Positions 58,176-64,000 of a DNA stretch of 64,000 nucleotides are shown here, piece by piece; within the stretch, counting starts at the first letter, position 1; each line of letters starts with the position of its first letter. Position numbers and translations under genes: made by a program. The notes beneath the pieces were generated by a model, which did not search any database, had not been told where the DNA came from, and was given only the letters and a program-made list of their open reading frames with translations. Source of the DNA: Nucisporomicrobium flavum (lineage in GTDB: Bacteria; Actinomycetota; Actinomycetes; Mycobacteriales; Micromonosporaceae); contig NZ_JADMLH010000016.1 of NCBI RefSeq assembly GCF_016464385.1, forward strand, positions 124,001-188,000, read 5' to 3'.

Positions 58176-60182
58176 GTGCGGAACAGGGTGTGGGCCTCGA
58201 CCGCCGCGCTGGCCGGTTTCCTGGCCGTGGCCGCGGCGCAGCTCGCGCTGGTCGTGGTGCCGGTGCTGCTGGTGCTCTCGATGCTGCCGGGTGCGGCGGC
58301 GCTGCGGATCGGGCTCCCGGTCTGCATGGCCACGGTCGGTGTCATGGCGTATGCGACCTGGCGCGCCCTGCACACCCGCCGCCCCCACCCGGTCGGCATC
58401 CCGGTCGCCCGCGACGACGCCCCGCTGCTGTGGGAGCTCGTCGACGGCGCTGCGGCGGCCGCGGGCACCCGCGCGCCCGACCGGGTGACGATCGTGGCCG
58501 ACGCCGCCGCGAAGCTGATCGAGCGCACCCGCCTGCTCGGCCTGGCGGGCGGCCGCCGCGACCTCTACCTGGGCCTGCCGCTGCTGCAGGCGTGGGACAC
58601 CCACCGCCTCAAGGCCGTCGTCGCCCACGAGCTCGGCCACTTCTCGCCCCGCTTCGGCCGCCTCGCCCCGGTCGCCTACCGCGGCCGCACCGTGGTGGCC
58701 CGCGTGGTGCCCCGCATCTCCCGCCGCAACCCGGCCGGCCCGCTGCTGAGGTCGTACGCGGGCTTCTACCGGCGCATCGACGCCCCGTTCAGCCGCGCCC
58801 AGGAGCTCCAGGCCGACCGCATCGCCGCCGAGTACGCAGGCCCCCGCACCGCCGCGGCCGTCCTGCAGGACCTGCCCGCGCTGGACGCGCTGCTCCGGGT
58901 GTTCCACGCCGAATACCTCGGCCCGGGCTGGCAGGCGGGCCGCGTCCCGGACGACATCTTCGGCGGCTTCCTGCGGGTGCTCGCGGCCCGGGCGGAGGAG
59001 ATCGCGGTCCTGCGCACCCGTGAACCGGTCCCACCGTCCACCTGGGACACCCACCCGCCCGTCCAGGACCGCCTCGCCGCGCTCGCCACCTCGACCGCTC
59101 CCGCCCCGGCGACCGGTCCCGCCCCCGTGGCCGACCCCAGCAATGCGACCAGCTCCACCGACGCGACCAGCTCCCTCGACGCGCCCGGCCCAACCGATGC
59201 GCCCGGAAAAACCCATGAGCCCGGCACCACCGACGAGCCCGGCACAACCGACGCCGGCGGCGCGACCGACGAGGCCTCGGGCGGGGAGCAGGCCGAGCCG
59301 GAGCTGATTCCCGACCTGCCCGGCCTGGGGCGCGCGCTGCAGCACGTCGCGTTCCCGCCTCAGGGCCGAGCCACCGTCGGCTGGGACGACTTCTTCGGCG
59401 CCGCGCGGACCGTCGAGATGCAGCGGGAGGCCGACGCCGCCCTGACCACGGTCTCGCGGGCCGCCGGCAGCACCGTGTCCACCGCCGACGACGTGCTGGA
59501 GCTCGCCGGTGACGGCCGACTGCGCAAGATCGCCGAGTCGGTCTTCCCGGGGCTGCCCGCCGACGAGACCGCGTACCGGGTGATCGACCTGGTCACGCTC
59601 CTGCTCGCCCTCGCCGCGCTGCACAGCGGGGCGGCGCGCTGGCGGCACAGCTGGACGGGCACCGCCGAGCTGGTCGCGGCCGACGGCTCGCACCTGGACC
59701 TCGGCGGGCTCGCCGCGATGGCCGTGGACCCGGCGACCGTGGCGACCGCGCGGGAGAAGCTGGCCGGCCTCGGGATCGACGTCGCCGCCGCGCCCGCGGG
59801 TGACGGCGAGCAGGCCCGGCCGGAGGTCGTCGGCGGCGTGGTCAACCTCGTGGTGGACGGGTCGCGTACGGACGTGCTGGTGGTGGACACCGGGCTCTTC
59901 CTGCTCCCCGGGCTGCCGCGGTCGCAGAACGGCTCCGCGAAGCGGCGGCTTGCCGAGTTCGCCGCGGCGGACGGTGCCCAGCGGGAGGCCGCTGCCCCGG
60001 GAACCCGGTTCGTCCCGTACGCGGAGGTGGCCAACGCCACGCAGGTGCGCCGCCGGAGCTGGGACCTCGTCCTCCGCGACGGCTCGACGATCGGTGTACG
60101 AACCGCCCTCGACTCCGACGAGCTGCCGGGCGGCTGGGCGGCCCTCGACGACGCCGTCGCGTTCCTGTCCCGTACCCGATAG
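58176..60182 (+). CDS. M48-family membrane metalloprotease with C-terminal extension
   Basis: 668 residues from GTG 58176. Two N-terminal helices (ASTAALAGFLAVAAAQLALV; VLSMLPGAAAL), then the zinc-site VVAHELGHFSPRFGRLA (HELGH) and the third ligand Glu in AQELQADRIAAEYAG. A low-complexity acidic Thr/Asp/Pro linker (residues about 305-365) separates a C-terminal domain unlike M48 with AEVANATQVRRRSWDLVLRDGS at its end. It likely cleaves membrane proteins from the cytoplasmic side. The extension is not recognised. Confidence 0.88.
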   Translation: MRNRVWASTAALAGFLAVAAAQLALVVVPVLLVLSMLPGAAALRIGLPVCMATVGVMAYATWRALHTRRPHPVGIPVARDDAPLLWELVDGAAAAAGTRAPDRVTIVADAAAKLIERTRLLGLAGGRRDLYLGLPLLQAWDTHRLKAVVAHELGHFSPRFGRLAPVAYRGRTVVARVVPRISRRNPAGPLLRSYAGFYRRIDAPFSRAQELQADRIAAEYAGPRTAAAVLQDLPALDALLRVFHAEYLGPGWQAGRVPDDIFGGFLRVLAARAEEIAVLRTREPVPPSTWDTHPPVQDRLAALATSTAPAPATGPAPVADPSNATSSTDATSSLDAPGPTDAPGKTHEPGTTDEPGTTDAGGATDEASGGEQAEPELIPDLPGLGRALQHVAFPPQGRATVGWDDFFGAARTVEMQREADAALTTVSRAAGSTVSTADDVLELAGDGRLRKIAESVFPGLPADETAYRVIDLVTLLLALAALHSGAARWRHSWTGTAELVAADGSHLDLGGLAAMAVDPATVATAREKLAGLGIDVAAAPAGDGEQARPEVVGGVVNLVVDGSRTDVLVVDTGLFLLPGLPRSQNGSAKRRLAEFAAADGAQREAAAPGTRFVPYAEVANATQVRRRSWDLVLRDGSTIGVRTALDSDELPGGWAALDDAVAFLSRTR

Positions 60183-60382
60183 TCATCCGCCCAAGGTGAA
60201 CCGATCGGCCGCGCCGGGCCGTGTAATCACAAGAGGGTCAAATCCCTGACGATCGCGTAGCGGAAGCATCACCGGCGGTCACACTGGAATCCGGTGTCGT
60301 TCGCTTACCGTTCGCGGAACTGGGTAGAAGTAGGCCACGCGGATCGGCGATGATCGCCACACAACAGGGGGGAGGGGCGCTG

Positions 60383-60880
60383 ATGGAACGGGGACCCATG
60401 GCGCTCTTCGGGGCCATCGTCGCGGTGGGCCTCGGACCGGCGATGTGGCTGGGCGCGCAGTTCGGTGACGCGACGCTGACACCGGCGCGGCCGCCCGCCG
60501 TGACCGTGCAGCAGGACACCACCACCGAGCCCAAGGGCGGCTCGGGGGCGGGCGACGCGCCGACCGATCAGACGCAGATCATCCGTACCGAGCCGAAGGC
60601 CAAGACGGAGACCATCCGTACCGAGGGCCGGGTGAAGCCGCCGGCCGTGTCGCCGACGCCCTCGTCGTCGCCCTCCAAGGAGCCGGCGACCGACCCGGCC
60701 GAATCGACCCCGCCCGCGGACGACGACTCCGGGCCGAGTACGCCGCCGGTCGAGGAGTCGACGGAGACAGCCCCGCCGCCGGCCGACGACGAGTCCGAGC
60801 CGCCGGCCGAGCCCGACCCGCCCGCCACCGACGCCGATGCTGACGCCGGTGCCGGTTCCGGCAAGCTCGTCGGAGCCTGA
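60383..60880 (+). CDS. Single-pass membrane protein with acidic Pro/Thr/Asp-rich tail
   Basis: 165 residues from ATG 60383, which follows GGGGGGAGGGG. One hydrophobic helix (MALFGAIVAVGLGPAMWLGA) is followed by an acidic disordered stretch rich in Pro, Thr, Ser, Glu and Asp. Repeats include IIRTEPKAKTETIRTE. No domain recognised; likely a secreted or surface-attached disordered tail, function unknown. The stop is inside a hairpin shared with the convergent gene. Confidence 0.7.
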   Translation: MERGPMALFGAIVAVGLGPAMWLGAQFGDATLTPARPPAVTVQQDTTTEPKGGSGAGDAPTDQTQIIRTEPKAKTETIRTEGRVKPPAVSPTPSSSPSKEPATDPAESTPPADDDSGPSTPPVEESTETAPPPADDESEPPAEPDPPATDADADAGAGSGKLVGA

Positions 60881-60893
60881 CCTCGCGGGTCAG
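60877..60893. terminator. Small bidirectional hairpin
   Basis: CTGACC-TCGCG-GGTCAG spans the stop codons of the two convergent genes (60880 and 60890). Short stem, so possibly weak. Confidence 0.5.
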
Positions 60894-61306
60894 TCCCGGT
60901 GGAGTTCCACGATCGGGATGCGGCGGTCACCCGCTCGCTGCTGGTGCTCGAGGAAGAACGCGTGCTGCCCGGTGATCCGGTCCCACTGCCGCTCGTAGTC
61001 CTCACCGGACAGCGGTGTCGCCCGCGCCGGGAAGGTCTCGCCCGGCAGCTCCACCGTGACGGCCGGGTCGGCCAGCAGGTTCCGGTACCACTGCGGGTCC
61101 TCGGCCGCCCCGGCGTTGGAGGCGACCACGAACAGCCGCCCGTCGGCGCGGACGTACATGATCGGACTCGTCCGGGGCTCGCCGCTGCGCCGTCCACGGG
61201 TGGTGAGCAGCAGCAACGGCCGGTCACCGATGGAGGCACCGGCGTCGGCGCGGAACGTCGCGATGAGCTGCCGGTTGTACGCGAGCACGTCGTCGGGCAT
61301 TGTCAT
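60890..61306 (-). CDS. Deazaflavin-dependent nitroreductase family protein (Ddn-like)
   Basis: 138 residues: LLLLTTRGRRSGEPRTSPIMYVRADGRLFVVASNAGAAEDPQWYRNLLADPAVTVELPGETFPARATP. The RSGxxRxxP stretch and the split-barrel are the family's F420-binding features, as in Mycobacterium Ddn. It reduces or oxidises small molecules with F420. The start at 61306 is 7 bases from the WYL gene's stop, so both may be one transcript. Substrate unknown. Confidence 0.9.
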   Translation of the reverse strand: MTMPDDVLAYNRQLIATFRADAGASIGDRPLLLLTTRGRRSGEPRTSPIMYVRADGRLFVVASNAGAAEDPQWYRNLLADPAVTVELPGETFPARATPLSGEDYERQWDRITGQHAFFLEHQQRAGDRRIPIVELHRD

Positions 61307-61313
61307 GCCCCGA

Positions 61314-62300
61314 TCATGCCCCCTCGTCCGGGTGGTAGGTCGCCATCAGCCCGCGAGCCGTCGCCGCGAAACGCTCCCGCAGCTCCGGCGGGTCCAGCAC
61401 CTCCGCGTCCGCCCCGAGCTTGAGCAGCTCCATGTGTCCATGCCGGACCGATTCGATGGGTACGCGCGTGGTCAGCCATCCGGCCTCGTCCGGCTCCGTC
61501 GCCTCCGCACGGGCCACGCGGGACATCTCGGGCGGGAAGATGTACGCCATGCGGGTCAGCGCTTCGGCGGTCATCCGTACGGTCGCCGTGGCCGTGTAGA
61601 CACTGCTCTCGTACCGGTCCGTCCACTCCCGCCAGAACGCGGCGAGGTCGAAGCCCGCCGGCCGGGTCGCCGGTTCGTCGCGGAGGTGGGCGTCGAGGAT
61701 GTTCACCACCCGGTAGGCCGTCACCCGCTCACCCGCCGCCGCGACCAGGTACCACCGTCCCGCCTTGAGGACCACGCCGAGCGGCGCGAGCGTACGGGTC
61801 ACCTCCCGCGGCGCCTTCCACCGGCGGTAGCGAACCTCCAGCTGCCGTTCCTGCCACACCGCATCGGCCACGGTGGCCAGGAACGGCGTCGGCTCGTCGG
61901 CGCGGAACCAGCCCGGCGCGTCCAGGTGGAAGCGCTCGCGTACCCGATCCGCCCGGCCGGCCAGCTCGCCCGGCAGCGAGGCGCGCAGTTTCAGCTCCGC
62001 CGCGGCCAGCACCGATCCCAGACCGAGTTCCGCCGCGGGCCCCGGTACGCCGGCCAGGAACAGCGAACCCGCCTCGTCCCCGGTCATCCCGGTGAGGCGG
62101 GTGCGGTAGCCGTCGAGCAACTGGTAGCCGCCGGCCGGGCCACGATCGGCGTAGACCGGCACCCCGGAGGCGCCCAGGGACTCGACGTCGCGATACACCG
62201 TCCGTACGGAGACCTCCAGCTCGTCGGCGAGCTCCTGCGCGGTCATCCGGCCGCGCGTCTGCAGCAGAAGCAGCAGGGAGACCAGGCGGGAAGCACGCAC
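61314..62300 (-). CDS. HTH/WYL-domain transcriptional regulator
   Basis: 328 residues. HTH ASRLVSLLLLLQTRGRMTAQELADELEVSVRTVYRDVESLGASGVPV, then the WYL domain with VRYRRWKAPREVTRTLAPLGVVLKAGRWYLVAAAGERVTAYRVVNI. The Trp-Tyr-Leu trio is intact (WYL). C-terminal WCX part is VPIESVRHGHMELLKLGADAEVLDPPELR. The reductase gene lies 7 bases downstream of its stop, so it likely controls that gene. Ligand unknown. Confidence 0.93.
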   Translation of the reverse strand: MRASRLVSLLLLLQTRGRMTAQELADELEVSVRTVYRDVESLGASGVPVYADRGPAGGYQLLDGYRTRLTGMTGDEAGSLFLAGVPGPAAELGLGSVLAAAELKLRASLPGELAGRADRVRERFHLDAPGWFRADEPTPFLATVADAVWQERQLEVRYRRWKAPREVTRTLAPLGVVLKAGRWYLVAAAGERVTAYRVVNILDAHLRDEPATRPAGFDLAAFWREWTDRYESSVYTATATVRMTAEALTRMAYIFPPEMSRVARAEATEPDEAGWLTTRVPIESVRHGHMELLKLGADAEVLDPPELRERFAATARGLMATYHPDEGA

Positions 62301-62328
62301 CCGCCCAGTCTCCCAGTGCCGGCGTGCC

Positions 62329-63480
62329 TCAGAGGCCGAGGATCCGGTTCAGGATGTCGCGGTAGCCGCGCAGCTGGACGCGCAGCGCCTCGGTGTCGTC
62401 GCCGTCCCCGGCGATGCCCTCCTTGCGGGAGCGCAGGCTCGCGGTCAGCCGGTCGACGGCCTCCTCCACGAGCTTGGCGGCCTCGTCGGTGGCCTCCTTG
62501 GGGCTGTCGACGAAGCGCAGCTGCACGTCACGCCACCGCTCCTGGAAGCCCTGCGCGTCGGCGGCGGCGAAGAAGCCCTCTCCCGGCCCGGAGGCGGCAG
62601 GCGAAGCCGCGGCGGCCGGAGCAGCCGACGCCGGAGCCGAGGTGACGGCGGCCGCGGGGACCGCCGCCGCGACCACGGCCGGGCTGTCGTCGGCGGCGGA
62701 GGCAACGGGTGCGGCGGGTGCCGTGGTCGTGGCCGAGTCGTCGCTCGCGGACCGGTCCAGCGGCTCGTCCGTCACCGGGTCCACCGCCTTCGGGTCGTCG
62801 AAGCCGCCCTCGTCCTTCAGCGCCGGGTGGGCGTCCGTCGGGGCGGTCTGCGCGCCGGTGTCCGTCGTGGTCTCGGTGGCCCGGTCCTTGACCTGCGGGT
62901 CGTCCTTGACCTGCGGGTCGTCGAACGTGCCGTGGTCGTCCAGCGCCACGTCCACCACGTCGTCCTGGCCGGTGCCGGGTCCGGCCTGCGGCATGCCCGT
63001 CCCATCGTCGGTCGCGGTGCTGCTCGCGTACGTGCGGGTGTTGCTCTCGGAAGGCGACTCCACCGACCCGTCACCGGGGGCGACCATGCGGTCGTCGCCG
63101 ACGCCGGAGTCGGCGGCCGAGACGCGGTCCGTCGAGTCCCACTGGTCGTTCAGGGGGTTGGCGACCGCGGACGCGGCGACGGCACCCCCGACGGTCGACG
63201 CGCCGAAGGCGGTCGGCTGCGGGCCCGGCTCGTGAAACTCGGGCTGGCTGCGGTCGTCCCGGTCGGTCCGGTCATCTCGGTCGGCGCGGTCATCTCGGTC
63301 GTCGCGGGCCGGCACGGTGCCGGTCGCGTCGCCGGCGTTCGCCTCGGCGGGCGCGTTGGACCAGGGCGACGGCGGGCGCTGGCCCGGCACTGCGACCGGG
63401 TCGGACTGCACGCGGTCGGGACGGTCCTCCTGGGCCTGCTCGTCGGCCGAGTCCCGGGAGTCGTTGGAGAAGAAACGCAT
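62329..63480 (-). CDS. Acidic, mostly disordered protein with C-terminal helical domain
   Basis: 383 residues. Residues about 1-290 are acidic, with Asp/Arg and Ala/Pro-rich low-complexity (RDDRDDRADRDDRTDRDDR; QVKDDPQVKD). The C-terminal about 90 residues form helices (FQERWRDVQLRFVDSPKEATDEAAKLVEEAVDRL; DTEALRVQLRGYRDILNRIL) that are clearly related to the next upstream gene. No membrane helix or signal. It follows that gene by 11 bases. Function unknown; may be a stress- or scaffold-type protein. Confidence 0.72.
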   Translation of the reverse strand: MRFFSNDSRDSADEQAQEDRPDRVQSDPVAVPGQRPPSPWSNAPAEANAGDATGTVPARDDRDDRADRDDRTDRDDRSQPEFHEPGPQPTAFGASTVGGAVAASAVANPLNDQWDSTDRVSAADSGVGDDRMVAPGDGSVESPSESNTRTYASSTATDDGTGMPQAGPGTGQDDVVDVALDDHGTFDDPQVKDDPQVKDRATETTTDTGAQTAPTDAHPALKDEGGFDDPKAVDPVTDEPLDRSASDDSATTTAPAAPVASAADDSPAVVAAAVPAAAVTSAPASAAPAAAASPAASGPGEGFFAAADAQGFQERWRDVQLRFVDSPKEATDEAAKLVEEAVDRLTASLRSRKEGIAGDGDDTEALRVQLRGYRDILNRILGL

Positions 63481-63491
63481 CGTCGTACTCC

Positions 63492-64000
63492 TCAGCGGCT
63501 CGTGGCGTCGGGACGCGAGCCCGCGACGTCGCTGTCGTGGTCATTGATCTTCTGGGACGGCACCTTGGGGTCGGTGTCCGGGGTGGCCGCGCCCTCCGAC
63601 TTGACCGGATTCTCCCCGAGCAGGTCGGCGAAGAGCGCACGGTAGTGCACGAGCGCCTGGCGCAGGTCCTCGGTGTCGGCCTCGCCGCTCTTGCTGCGCT
63701 CGCTGATCGCGTGAGCGTCACGGTAGTGCCCGAGCGTGCGCGCGTGCGCCACCGACAGGTTGGCGAGCTGGTCGTCGTAGTCGCCGGTGGGGTAGCCGCG
63801 CTCGGCGATCAGGCGGGTCACCAGCTCGTCGGCGGTGGAGACGGCCTGCTCCGGCGCGTCCACGAACTGGATCTGCACTTCCTCCCAGGCCACCGAGTAC
63901 TTGGCCTTCGACTCCGCCGACAGCGGCCTGAGCTCGAGCTCGGCGTGCCGCTTCTGGCGCTCCAGCAGCTCCCGTTCGCCCTCGGCGCGGCTGTCCGCGT
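63492..64000 (-). CDS. Related helical protein, 5' end beyond the window
   Basis: The frame is open to the right edge, so the N-terminus is outside; about 169 codons are visible. The end of the window gives RAEGERELLERQKRHAELELRPLSAESKAKYSVAWEEVQIQFVDAPEQAVSTADELVTRL and later DTEDLRQALVHYRALFADLL. Both halves match the C-terminal domain of the next gene (VQLRFVDSPKEATDEA; DTEALRVQLRGYRDILNRIL). Tandem paralogues, presumably in one operon. Function unknown. Confidence 0.75.
   Translation of the reverse strand, partial: ADSRAEGERELLERQKRHAELELRPLSAESKAKYSVAWEEVQIQFVDAPEQAVSTADELVTRLIAERGYPTGDYDDQLANLSVAHARTLGHYRDAHAISERSKSGEADTEDLRQALVHYRALFADLLGENPVKSEGAATPDTDPKVPSQKINDHDSDVAGSRPDATSR

Overview
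The window is a high-GC chromosomal segment from an actinomycete, most likely a Micromonosporaceae member of the Actinoplanes type. This is inferred from strong G/C bias at third codon positions, many GTG starts, stop/start overlaps (ATGA, GTGA), several ECF sigma factors, an AfsR-like SARP regulator, F420-type oxidoreductases and secreted ricin-B-lectin glycosidases. Nothing in the window (phage genes, transposases, CRISPR arrays, rRNA) suggests a recent mobile element. Most of it is accessory, regulatory and cell-envelope genes.

Layout. 1-4.0 kb: dhaK (cut at the left edge), dhaL and a DhaM-HPr-EI fusion, a complete PEP-driven dihydroxyacetone kinase. 4.0-11.1 kb: membrane-anchored beta-propeller, EamA-like and DUF1206 membrane proteins, a SigE-family sigma factor with a coupled membrane protein, and a GGDEF diguanylate cyclase. 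11.1-14.1 kb: a secreted alpha/beta hydrolase with an EF-hand loop, convergent with a GH44 glucanase that carries a perfect CebR-type box. 14.1-15.7 kb: RibD-like reductase divergent from a SigJ/SigG-type sigma factor. 15.7-20.9 kb: a tightly coupled operon (PaaK ligase, ABM protein, two paralogous unknown proteins, CBM-amidohydrolase fusion) with a TetR regulator and a second ABM gene upstream. 20.9-23.4 kb: NAD(P)-binding protein and dihydrolipoyl dehydrogenase.

23.4-32.9 kb is a carbohydrate locus. A binding-protein/two-permease/glycosidase operon is divergent from a LacI regulator, with matching operator palindromes in front of each. It is followed by two secreted, translationally coupled arabinoside-type hydrolases (a clan GH-A enzyme and a GH54 alpha-L-arabinofuranosidase), each ending in a ricin-B module. 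33.0 kb: tRNA-Lys(CTT). 33.2-36.4 kb: tandem L,D-transpeptidase lipoproteins and a small lipoprotein. 36.5-41.1 kb: nucleotidyltransferase-like protein, a triplicated 29-bp hairpin repeat, the SARP regulator, a PRC-barrel-like gene containing an extreme G18/C25 tract, and a response regulator. 41.2-44.0 kb: a class A penicillin-binding protein fused to a NodB deacetylase.

44-64 kb holds small regulatory and metabolic units: DUF2750, DUF2000/Lrp, acetyltransferases, a flippase-condensation fusion, GrpB and CorA, two WYL regulators, NADAR, an anti-sigma-like STAS/ATPase protein, an ArsR-SRPBCC fusion with an LLM oxidoreductase, Nudix, GH20 hexosaminidase, an M48 protease, a deazaflavin-type reductase, and two related unknown proteins at the right edge (the last one cut).

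The best candidates for something undescribed are the PaaK/ABM/paralogue-pair/CBM-amidohydrolase operon, the PBP-deacetylase fusion and the flippase-acyltransferase fusion.
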